DNA from: Actinomycetota bacterium
Lineage (GTDB): Bacteria; Actinomycetota; Acidimicrobiia; IMCC26256; JACPCJ01
DNA length: 64,000 nucleotides
Assembly: GCA_016179865.1 (NCBI GenBank)
Contig: JACPCJ010000099.1
Coordinates: forward strand, 1 to 64,000
Direction: 5' to 3'
A program made the position numbers and the translations under genes. Below the pieces are notes generated by a model. That model was given only the letters and a program-made list of their open reading frames with translations, was not told the origin of the DNA and made no database searches. How positions within the stretch are numbered: position 1 is the stretch's first letter; each line of letters begins with the position of its first letter. Positions 56,224 through 64,000 of this stretch are shown in pieces.

Positions 56224-57204
56224 TCAGCAGAGCACGGGCACGTCGGGGTCGGGGGTGCGAGTTCCGAACTCGACGTGGGCGAGCCCTTCGCTCGTGAAAC
56301 GCTCGATCGCGCCTGACCCACGCTCGATCTCCAGCGCGCAGCGGGCGATCTCGGAGTTGGCGCACCAGGCGTGGGCACCATCGGGGTCTTCGTAAATGAC
56401 CTGGGCCATCTCCGCCGGCACCGCCTCGAACACCGCCCGCACCTGGCCAACAGGGCACCGACCCCGCAACTCCCAGCGGTGGCCGTGCACCCGGGAGGAC
56501 GCCCGGAGAAACCAAGGGAAGGCGTTGCAGGCGAAGGGCTCCCCCGCCACCTCGGCGTAGAGAAAGGGGAGCCCCCGGGGGGCGGCCCGGCCGGGGGCGA
56601 GGAGGGGAACCGCCGACACGGCTTCGACGACGACCCCGGCGACGACCGACCCGTCGGCCTGGAAGCCGTTGCAGTGCCCCCACTGCCAGCGGGCTGCGTG
56701 CTGGCGGCCCCAGAGGTGGGTCTGGCAACCGGGAGCGCCGGCTAGTGGAATCGCCTCGCCGTCGATGCGCACCTCGCCGGAGAAGCGCACGTCGAGCGAG
56801 GGCGAAGCGACGCGTGTGGAGGGGATCCGCGAGCGACCCAACCGACCCGGGATGTGCCACAGCGCCGTCGCGGGAGGATCCCAACGCAGATCCCACGACA
56901 GCCCCAGGTCGGGAAGCTGACCCACGGCGTGACCCTCTTCGAGGACGGCTTCACCGACCTGCATGACGCCCCTCGGCGGCCACTCGACCGGATTGGTCCG
57001 CTTGCCGCCGCGAGCCGGCTGACCGGGGGCGAAGGCAAACCCCCAGAGCTCCGCCACCGGCTCGCGCCGCCGGTCCTTCGGAGCCTCCAGCGTGTAGCGG
57101 AACCAGAAGCCGCGGCCGCTCGCCCGGTCCGACAGGGTGAGGTACCAAGCCTCGTAGTGGCCGCGGGACTCGCCGTCCCACCGGGCGGCGTTGGCCCCGT
57201 TCAC
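56224..57204 (-). CDS. Tocopherol cyclase/CrtC-like beta-barrel protein (putative)
   Basis: GESRGHYEAWYLTLSDRASGRGFWFRYTLEAP; GAPGCQTHLWGRQHAARWQWGHCNGF. Confidence 0.6.
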   Translation of the reverse strand: MNGANAARWDGESRGHYEAWYLTLSDRASGRGFWFRYTLEAPKDRRREPVAELWGFAFAPGQPARGGKRTNPVEWPPRGVMQVGEAVLEEGHAVGQLPDLGLSWDLRWDPPATALWHIPGRLGRSRIPSTRVASPSLDVRFSGEVRIDGEAIPLAGAPGCQTHLWGRQHAARWQWGHCNGFQADGSVVAGVVVEAVSAVPLLAPGRAAPRGLPFLYAEVAGEPFACNAFPWFLRASSRVHGHRWELRGRCPVGQVRAVFEAVPAEMAQVIYEDPDGAHAWCANSEIARCALEIERGSGAIERFTSEGLAHVEFGTRTPDPDVPVLC

Positions 57205-57966
57205 CCTGTTTCCCGCTCGGAGGGGCCGCTCGGGCCCTGCCCACCGAGCAACACCGTCGATGACAGGCCGATGGCCAACAGCACCCCCGACTCGTTCCAC
57301 ACTTCGACATGAGTCCCGGCGATGCCGGCGTCGATCCCGGCGAGGCGGCCCACGCCCACGAGGGTGGGGGACGCGTCGTCACCAAGGAAGCGAAGTGACA
57401 GGTCAGGGTTGGGCATGGGCACGAACTGCGCCAGCGCCGCTCCGACCGGGACCCCAACGCAGAAGTCGGCGGCCCACCATCCGTGGCTCCATGACCTCCA
57501 CGATGGGGGGGTTTCCGGCGCCGGCCATCCGGATCGGAGTGCCGTCGGCGACGGGCGCGAACTCCGGCACCCCAACCCGGCCCGCGTGGTCTTGGGGCGA
57601 GAGCGCTTCGGGCGCGGCGAACGTCACCGTCGAGCGAGCGGCGAGCTTGGCGTCGGCATCGTGCAGGTCGACGGCCACGGTGGTGATCGTCCGCCCGGCG
57701 TTCACGACCTCGACCCGTGCGTCGCAGGTTGGGGTCGCCAATGCCCGCACGAAGGTGACGTGAAGCGAAAACGATCGCCGGCCCGGGGCCGCGGGGCGGG
57801 CGGCCGTCACACATGCCGCCGCCACTGCGCCGCCGAACACGCCCCCGAAGGCGCCGTGGACATCCTTCCCGAGCTCGAAGTGCCACGACCCGTCCTCCCC
57901 AGGCCCGAGCGGCCTTTCAGAGCGGGAAGCAGGCGCCGCGCCGAGGAACTCGGCGACCGTGGTCAT
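57201..57966 (-). pseudogene. Acyl-CoA thioesterase-like (hotdog) gene with apparent frameshift at a G7/C7 run
   Basis: Frame A DGSWHFELGKDVHGAFGGVFGGAVAAACV...RRSFSLHVTFVRAL; frame B WWAADFCVGVPVGAALAQF...TLVGVGRLAGIDAGIAGTHVEVWNESGVLLAIGLSS. Confidence 0.75.
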
Positions 57967-58457
57967 CCGTGGATGCCGGACCGGTCGGGCTCGACCCCGT
58001 CGGGAGGCCACGACTCGGTGAAGATCTCGATCGGCACTTCGAGGGAGCGGAGGACTCCTGACACCATCCGCCACGCCCCGATGGCCATGAACAACTCCAG
58101 CAGCGCGTGCTCGCCTCCTGGCACGTGAGCAACGCACGCCTTCCAGGTCTCGTCGGTGACCGCGCCCGTCTCCAACACCTCGTCCGTTGCCGCCAGCACC
58201 GCCCGGTCGGCGTCGTCGAACCCCGGGTGGCGCTCCCAGTCGCGGACCGCCAAAAGGTCGTCGGTCGGCACTTCGAAGGTCTGCCCGATCCGCCAGTGTT
58301 GGCCCCACTCGTATTCGGAACCAGTCACCCAGCCGATGCGCATGATCACGAGTTCGCGCAGGCGGTGCGGGAGCGTGTTCCGGAACAGCAGGAGGCCGAG
58401 CAGGTCGTTGAACGCCCCGAGCATCGGGATGCGCGACTCGGGTCGCTCACTCGTCAT
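57963..58457 (-). CDS. Carboxymuconolactone decarboxylase family protein
   Basis: LPHRLRELVIMRIGWVTGSEYEWGQHWRIGQTFEV. Confidence 0.85.
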   Translation of the reverse strand: MTSERPESRIPMLGAFNDLLGLLLFRNTLPHRLRELVIMRIGWVTGSEYEWGQHWRIGQTFEVPTDDLLAVRDWERHPGFDDADRAVLAATDEVLETGAVTDETWKACVAHVPGGEHALLELFMAIGAWRMVSGVLRSLEVPIEIFTESWPPDGVEPDRSGIHG

Positions 58458-59560
58458 GCGTCCTCCCAGGGGACGATCACACCGTGAATCGGTGGCGGGC
58501 CGTCCGACTCCCCCGCCATCACGGCCAGCAGCTCCGAGGCACCATCGAGGCCGGCCACGCGGCGCGGCAGTTCGTCGAACGGGTATCGGCCCGAGGCCAA
58601 GAGCTCCAGTGCTGCCCGGTACGACTCCCCGTCGACCCCGAGTGAGCCCATGACGTGGAGCTCCTTCAAGACGAGCAGGTCGGGGGCAAACCCCGGCGCC
58701 TCGGCCACGCCCCGAGTCCCCGCGATCACCACCCGCCCGCCGTGGCGCGCCAACTCGATGGCCTGGGCGAACGCCGCCGGCGCCTTGGCCGTCACGTCGA
58801 CCACCACGTCGGCGAGGCCCCCCGTGGCCTTGCGCAACTCCGTCTCTGCGTTCGTCCGCGAGACGTCGACCGCCAGGTCGGCACCGAAGCGGCGCGCCAT
58901 CTCCAGCCGGGGCGTGTCACGCTCGCCGTGACCGGTGATCATCACGAAGCCGGCACCCGCCTCCTTGACCGCCGCCACCGCCGAGAGGCCCCGGATGCCG
59001 GGCCCGAGGATGGCGACGACGTCGCCCTCCTTCGTCTCGGGAACGACGGCGGCCCACCGGATGCCGGCCCCGAGCGGGTTGAAGGCGGTCGCCAGCACGG
59101 GGCTCATCCCCTCGGGAACGGGGTGCAACACCGAGTCGGGCGCCAGGTACTGGTACTGCGAGTAGCCACCCCAGAGGCCGGGCTCGACGCCGAGAGAGAC
59201 GAACCCGTAGCTGTCGCGAAAGCCGTGTTTGCGGCACCCGCGATAGTCGCCGGTCGCGCACCGGTCGCACTCCCGGCAGCTCTGGAAGATGTCGAGGGCG
59301 ACGCGGTCGCCCTCGCTCACCCCCCAGCGTGCGGCGGCACGCGGGCCGGCCCGCTCCACGATCCCGACCGTCTCGTGCCCGGGGACAAACGCACCCGGCC
59401 CGGGGAGGGCCCCCGTGTACAGCTCGTGGTCGGTCCCGCAGAGACCGCACGCCTCCACCCGCAGCAGGCCGTCGTCGTCGCCCGCTTCCGGAAGCGGCAG
59501 CTCCCGCTCCACGAGCTCGCGCGGGCGCTCGAGCACCAGGGTCCGGGTGGTCGAGGTCAC
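58454..59560 (-). CDS. Zinc-dependent alcohol dehydrogenase family protein
   Basis: ACGLCGTDHELYTGALPGPGAFVPGHETVGIVE; four-Cys zinc loop CRECDRCATGDYRGCRKHG. Confidence 0.92.
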   Translation of the reverse strand: MTSTTRTLVLERPRELVERELPLPEAGDDDGLLRVEACGLCGTDHELYTGALPGPGAFVPGHETVGIVERAGPRAAARWGVSEGDRVALDIFQSCRECDRCATGDYRGCRKHGFRDSYGFVSLGVEPGLWGGYSQYQYLAPDSVLHPVPEGMSPVLATAFNPLGAGIRWAAVVPETKEGDVVAILGPGIRGLSAVAAVKEAGAGFVMITGHGERDTPRLEMARRFGADLAVDVSRTNAETELRKATGGLADVVVDVTAKAPAAFAQAIELARHGGRVVIAGTRGVAEAPGFAPDLLVLKELHVMGSLGVDGESYRAALELLASGRYPFDELPRRVAGLDGASELLAVMAGESDGPPPIHGVIVPWEDA

Positions 59561-59571
59561 GGAGTGGGACC

Positions 59572-60987
59572 CTACCGAGGCGGCCGGGGCGGGCACGGCT
59601 CCGGCCGGAATCGGATCCAGACCACCGAAGGATGCGGCAGGCCGACCGTCACGGTGCCGGCCACGACCGGCGCCTCCTCGCCGGTGGCGAGCGAGCCGTC
59701 TGGCGTCGCCAGCGTCCGCACGACGGCGCAGCGCGCCCGCGCGCCCTCCACTGCGACGGTTGCCCGCCGGTCAACGTCGAGGCCTGACGCGGTGAACGAC
59801 GAGAGGATCACGTCGACGCCCCCGCGCCCGCGGCTGGCCCGACCCCACACGCCGAGCGCGGGAGCGTCCCCCGTCAAGCCGATCCGGATGCCCTGCGCAC
59901 GGTGGAAGGCGTCGAACACCCACCACGCCGGCTTGCGCTCGCCGGTCCCGTCGACGAGGCCCCACTCCCCTCGCCGTTCGAGGCCGGGCGTGTCCGAGGA
60001 GCGATAGAAGTCAGCGGCGTCGAGCCCGGCCCGCTCCATCTCGGTGAGGACGGCAGCGTCGAACGCCGCCCCCTCGTGGGTGTCGTGGCGGGTATCGAAT
60101 CCCCCGGCCGCCACGTTCCACTCGTCGATCGTCAGCTCGGTGCCGAGCCCGACCCACGAGCGGACCATCTCGGTCTGGCTGGCGAACTCGGACGGGCTGG
60201 TCAGGGGGTTGCGCCGGGCGTTGGCCTGGTAGACGGGGTCGGGCACGAACCCCTCGTTGCCGTCGGGTCCGAAGAAGGGGTGGTTCCCGTAGAAATGCCA
60301 CGACACGAAGTCGGGCTCGGTGACCTGCGCGTAGGGCACGATCCAGGCGGCGTCGGGAAAGGCGGCGGCGGGTCCGCCCACCTGCAGATCGAGACCCGTC
60401 CGCGCCTCGACGGCCGCGATCGCGGCGTGGGTGCGGCGGGCGAGTTCTATGAAGTCGGCCGGGCTGTCCTGCCAGAAGACGGGGAGGTCGGGCTCGTTCC
60501 ACACCTCGAACCGGAAGGCCGGATCCGGCGCCGTGGCCAACGACTCGACGACGGTCTCGACGAGCCCCTGCCACGCGGCCGGGTCGCGCGGCGCGAGGCG
60601 GGTCGGATCCCGCGGGTCGCCGGGCCAGGTGCGGGCGAGCCACGGCGGCATGTAGCTCAGGATCACCTGGGGCTCGGCGCCGATCGACCGCGCGGCCTCG
60701 ACCCGAGCGAGCAGCGGGTCCAGGTCGAGGGCGCCCGGGCCGGTGCTCGCCTCGTGGAGGCTCCCGTCGATGCGAACGGCGGGCGGGTGCAACGGTGCCA
60801 CCCCGTCGAGCGAGCCCGTGTTCCAACCCACGCCGAGGAGGTGCTGGTTCGTGGGGCCGAACTCGGCGGCCGCGTCGACCGTAATGGTGAGGTCGCTCGC
60901 GGGGATGGGCGCCGCGGCGCTGGCTCCCGGGGTCGCGAGCCCGGCGAGCGCTACGAGAGCGGCGATCCGCGCCGCCCGTCCGCGCAC
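59572..60987 (-). CDS. Secreted glycoside hydrolase, GH39-like
   Basis: Signal peptide; FEVWNEPDLPVFW and ELTIDEWNVAAGG as candidate catalytic Glu sites. Confidence 0.75.
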   Translation of the reverse strand: MRGRAARIAALVALAGLATPGASAAAPIPASDLTITVDAAAEFGPTNQHLLGVGWNTGSLDGVAPLHPPAVRIDGSLHEASTGPGALDLDPLLARVEAARSIGAEPQVILSYMPPWLARTWPGDPRDPTRLAPRDPAAWQGLVETVVESLATAPDPAFRFEVWNEPDLPVFWQDSPADFIELARRTHAAIAAVEARTGLDLQVGGPAAAFPDAAWIVPYAQVTEPDFVSWHFYGNHPFFGPDGNEGFVPDPVYQANARRNPLTSPSEFASQTEMVRSWVGLGTELTIDEWNVAAGGFDTRHDTHEGAAFDAAVLTEMERAGLDAADFYRSSDTPGLERRGEWGLVDGTGERKPAWWVFDAFHRAQGIRIGLTGDAPALGVWGRASRGRGGVDVILSSFTASGLDVDRRATVAVEGARARCAVVRTLATPDGSLATGEEAPVVAGTVTVGLPHPSVVWIRFRPEPCPPRPPR

Positions 60988-60992
60988 GGGCG

Positions 60993-61670
60993 TCAGGCGG
61001 CGCGGGCGCGCAGCACCGGCAGCGAGATGGGCACGCGGAAGGGGTCGATCCCGAGCGCCCGCAGGCGGCGCACGTACCCCGTCGTCAGCGCCCACATCAG
61101 CTCGTGGGGAGCGCCGATGCGGAGGAAGGCCAGGAACCGCAGCGGCTGGGTGGCCCCGCCACCGCTGCTTCCGAGCATCCGGGTGACCATCTTGCGTGCT
61201 GCGCGGGCGGCGCGAGCGCGACCGTCGGGATCCGAATCGAGCATGGCCCGGAGCTTCTCGGTCGCGAGGGCCTCGTGCTCCTCCTCGTCGGCGATCACCG
61301 AGTCGATGAACTCGGCCGTTTCGGAGTCGACGCGCTTGCGCAGCCACTCGAGCAGGTCGTCAGCCACGCCCTCGCCGAGGTAGGCCCCCACGGCTTCGTC
61401 GAGGGGGTCGCCCGACGGCGTGGAGTGAAAGGTGTCGAGGGCCCCCTTGTACGGGGCCATGGCCCGCTCGAGGTCGGCACCCATCGCCTCGAGGCGCCGG
61501 GCGAAGCCCTTGTGATGGCGCAGTTCCTCGGCGGCGATCTTCTTGTACGCCGCCCGCTCTTCCTCGCTGTCGGCCTCGGTCGCCCGCGCCCTGGCTCCCT
61601 CGTACGCCTTCCACTCGCCGTAGGCGATGGCCCCGAGCACCTGGATCATGGCGGTCCGCGTGTCACCCAT
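60993..61670 (-). CDS. Ferritin-like diiron-domain protein
   Basis: YGEWKAYEGARARATEADSEEERAAYKKIAAEELRHHKGF; FIDSVIADEEEHEALATEKL. Confidence 0.8.
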   Translation of the reverse strand: MGDTRTAMIQVLGAIAYGEWKAYEGARARATEADSEEERAAYKKIAAEELRHHKGFARRLEAMGADLERAMAPYKGALDTFHSTPSGDPLDEAVGAYLGEGVADDLLEWLRKRVDSETAEFIDSVIADEEEHEALATEKLRAMLDSDPDGRARAARAARKMVTRMLGSSGGGATQPLRFLAFLRIGAPHELMWALTTGYVRRLRALGIDPFRVPISLPVLRARAA

Positions 61671-61686
61671 CCCGGCCCCCTCTCCA

Positions 61687-61737
61687 GCGTCTGTGGCGCG
61701 TTACGGCGCGTATGCGCTCCTAATGCAACGCAGACGC
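61687..61737. repeat. Palindromic repeat family 1, copy E (degenerate right arm)
   Basis: GCGTCTGTGGCGCGTTAcggcgcgtatgcgctccTAATGCAACGCAGACGC. Confidence 0.85.
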
Positions 61738-61802
61738 TTATTGACATCTGAGTCAGTAAGAGATGGTGCCTCATGTCACGGTGCGATGCAACCCGTAGCT
61801 TC

Positions 61803-61818
61803 CCTACCGACTGGTAGG
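61803..61818. promoter_or_regulatory. Candidate TetR-type operator
   Basis: Perfect inverted repeat CCTACC-GACT-GGTAGG, 15 bp before the HlyIII start. Confidence 0.55.
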
Positions 61819-61832
61819 TAGACTGCGGCCTC

Positions 61833-62468
61833 GTGGTGGTAACCCAGAAGCCGGCCCTGCGAGGCGTCCTCCACCTCATCGCCTTTCCCATCTTCGTCGC
61901 CGCCGGGATCGCGCTGGTGACGTTCGCCGGCCCCGCCCGACCCCCCGTCGCCATCTACGCCGTCTCGATCGCCGGCCTGTTCGGGGTGAGCGCCCTCTAC
62001 CACCGGGGCAATTGGGCCCCCCGGGCTCGGCTGCTCCTCCGCCGGCTCGATCACTCGATGATCTTCATCGCCATCGCCGGGTCGTACACCGCGTTGGCGG
62101 GGCTGGTGCTTCCGGGGAGGCTCTCGATCCCGTTGCTCGTCGCGGTGTGGCTCACCGCCGTCATCGGAATCGCCATCCGCTTCACCGGGATACAGGCGCC
62201 GAAGCGAATTGCCGTCATCCCCTACCTCCTCGTGGGCTGGTCTGCGCTCGCCGTCATGCCTGCCCTCGCCGGAGAACTGGGCCTCGGCGGGCTGGCGTTC
62301 CTCGTCGCCGGTGGGGCCTGCTACTCGATCGGCGCCATCACCTTCGCCCGCCAACGGCCCGATCCGTCGCCCGCCGTCTTCGGCTACCACGAGGTGTTCC
62401 ACGCCTGGGTGATCGCGGGGGCGGCGTCGCACTTCGCGGTGGTGGCCTTCTTCGCCCTCCCCCGCTGA
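61833..62468 (+). CDS. Hemolysin III / PAQR-family membrane protein
   Basis: LRGVLHLIAFPIFVAAGIALVTFA; SALYHRGNW, LDHSMIFIAIAGSYT, FGYHEVFHAWVIAGAASHF. Confidence 0.92.
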   Translation: MVVTQKPALRGVLHLIAFPIFVAAGIALVTFAGPARPPVAIYAVSIAGLFGVSALYHRGNWAPRARLLLRRLDHSMIFIAIAGSYTALAGLVLPGRLSIPLLVAVWLTAVIGIAIRFTGIQAPKRIAVIPYLLVGWSALAVMPALAGELGLGGLAFLVAGGACYSIGAITFARQRPDPSPAVFGYHEVFHAWVIAGAASHFAVVAFFALPR

Positions 62469-62477
62469 CTGCCACTC

Positions 62478-64000
62478 TCAGCCCGCCGTCACCATTCCGT
62501 CGGCGACGGCGAGGGCGAGGGCCATGATCGAGATTTGCGGGTTCACCTCGGGGCAGGTGGGGAGGATGCACGCATCCGCCACCCACACGCCGTCGACGCC
62601 CCGCAGGCGTCCTTCCGGATCGACCGGGTACCGCTCCTCATCCGCACCCGCACCTGCCGTTCCGGTGGGATGGAAGGCGGCGAGGTGCAGACCCTTGGGG
62701 TTGGCCGACGCCAGGGCGTCGGCCAGCTCCTCGACCGTCCGCACGACGGGGTGGCCGGGCACGCCCGGGTAGACCTCCCGGGCCCCGGCAGCGAACAGGA
62801 TCCTGCCCATCACCTCGACGGCCCGGACCACCCGAGCGCCGTCCCGAGCCGTGAGCTCGTAGCGGATGATCGCTCGCTTCGATCCGTAGACCCGCCCCGC
62901 GGGCTCGTCGCCGATCATCGCTCCGAGGCCGGCCACGTGGTCGGCGGTGTCGAGCTGCGCCACGAGGTCCCGCCCGATCCCGGGCAGCCCGATCGATCCC
63001 ATGCCTGGAGGCGTCGCCGTCGCTTCAACCAGGATGCCCTCCGACTCGTGGAACTCGTCGACGCCGGCGCTCTGGAGGACGCCGTCCCAAGCAACGACGG
63101 GGTCGTCGAAGCGCCCCATGACACCGGCGGCGGGGTGGATGGCGAGGTTGTGCCCGAGCTGGGGATGCCCCCCGAGGCCGCTGCGCCGGAGGAGGGTCAC
63201 GGTCTCGGCGGCCCCCGCCGCCACCACCACCCGGGGCGCCTGGATGACGACCGTCGACCCGTCCAGACGGCGAGCAACGACGCCGGTCGCCCGGCCGGCC
63301 TCGTGGGTGACCCTGAGCACCCGGGCCTCGCTGACGATCCGAGCTGAGGCCGCGCACGCCTGGGGCAAGGCGTTCAGGTGGACGCCGTACTTGGCGTTGA
63401 CCGGGCACCCGATGGCGCTCTGACAGCACCCCTGACAGGGAGCCCCGTTGTGGTCGAGCGGCCCGCAGGCCCACCCCAGGCGCTCGGCACCCTGAAGGCA
63501 GAGCTTGCCGTTGCACCCCATGACGTCGAGGGGCACCGGAGCCACCGAGAGGGTGTCCCACGCGTCGTCGAGATACGGAGCGAAGGCGCTCGGATCGGCG
63601 AGCTTGAGCCCGGCGTCGTCGCGCCACCGGAGGAGGACGGCCTCGGGGGTCCGGTAGCAGGTGCCGGAGTTGACCAGCGTGGTGCCGCCGACGCCCCGGC
63701 CGATGGGCAGCGCGATCGGCGGGGTCCCAAGGGCCACCGTCGTCCCCGCGTCACGGTAGAGATCGGCAAAGCGCTGGACGGGCCGCGTCGTGCGGATCTC
63801 GTCGACGGTAAACCGGCGACCTTCCTCCAGGATCACCACGTCGAGCCCGGCACGGGCGAGGGTGCGAGCGGCAACGGCGCCGCCGGCGCAGGAGCCGATC
63901 ACGACCACGTCGCAGCTCGATCGGCTCGGCCACCAGGCCGCCGGCGTCACGTCGAGGTCGGCGTCGGGCCGGACGGGCTCGACCGCCTGCCACCGGGCCA
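62478..64000 (-). CDS. GMC-family oxidoreductase, 5' end beyond the window
   Basis: CDVVVIGSCAGGAVAARTLARAGLDVVILEEG; GGTTLVNSGTCYRTP; C-terminal HPTGTAGAGADEERYPVDPEGRLRGVDGVWVADACILPTCPEVNP. Confidence 0.9.
   Translation of the reverse strand, partial: ARWQAVEPVRPDADLDVTPAAWWPSRSSCDVVVIGSCAGGAVAARTLARAGLDVVILEEGRRFTVDEIRTTRPVQRFADLYRDAGTTVALGTPPIALPIGRGVGGTTLVNSGTCYRTPEAVLLRWRDDAGLKLADPSAFAPYLDDAWDTLSVAPVPLDVMGCNGKLCLQGAERLGWACGPLDHNGAPCQGCCQSAIGCPVNAKYGVHLNALPQACAASARIVSEARVLRVTHEAGRATGVVARRLDGSTVVIQAPRVVVAAGAAETVTLLRRSGLGGHPQLGHNLAIHPAAGVMGRFDDPVVAWDGVLQSAGVDEFHESEGILVEATATPPGMGSIGLPGIGRDLVAQLDTADHVAGLGAMIGDEPAGRVYGSKRAIIRYELTARDGARVVRAVEVMGRILFAAGAREVYPGVPGHPVVRTVEELADALASANPKGLHLAAFHPTGTAGAGADEERYPVDPEGRLRGVDGVWVADACILPTCPEVNPQISIMALALAVADGMVTAG

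Overview
High-GC chromosomal window, probably from an uncultured actinobacterium. That placement is inferred from the DUF3090 / SCO1664-like / histidine phosphatase / DUF3151 neighbourhood. No prophage, IS element or CRISPR array was seen. Main blocks: (1) iron-sulfur/NrfD/TorD-type redox operon with an HdrA/MvhD-like fusion (1-4306); (2) cluster of three toxin-antitoxin-like modules (4338-7022), plus a zeta-toxin module at 11332-12282; (3) ccr/mce (ethylmalonyl-CoA pathway) genes and a thiolase with an apparent frameshift; (4) five copies of an SH3-like N-terminal module on unrelated membrane proteins; (5) recR-ybaB-dnaX with an SRP RNA, two tRNA-Ser genes and a caspase-like protein; (6) copper-type island (copA, cupredoxin, CsoR, CopZ) with two MacB-like ABC systems and a class III nucleotide cyclase, three of whose proteins end in the same YHS/TRASH-like metal-binding motif (25375-37843); (7) pseudopilin genes, an F420-type FrhB protein, and ordinary metabolic genes. 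The strongest non-coding signal is two families of dispersed hairpin repeats: one with five copies at 25317, 42991, 52575, 55053 and 61687, the other a double hairpin with copies at 14161 and 56109. All annotations come from reading motifs by eye; no database search was run.
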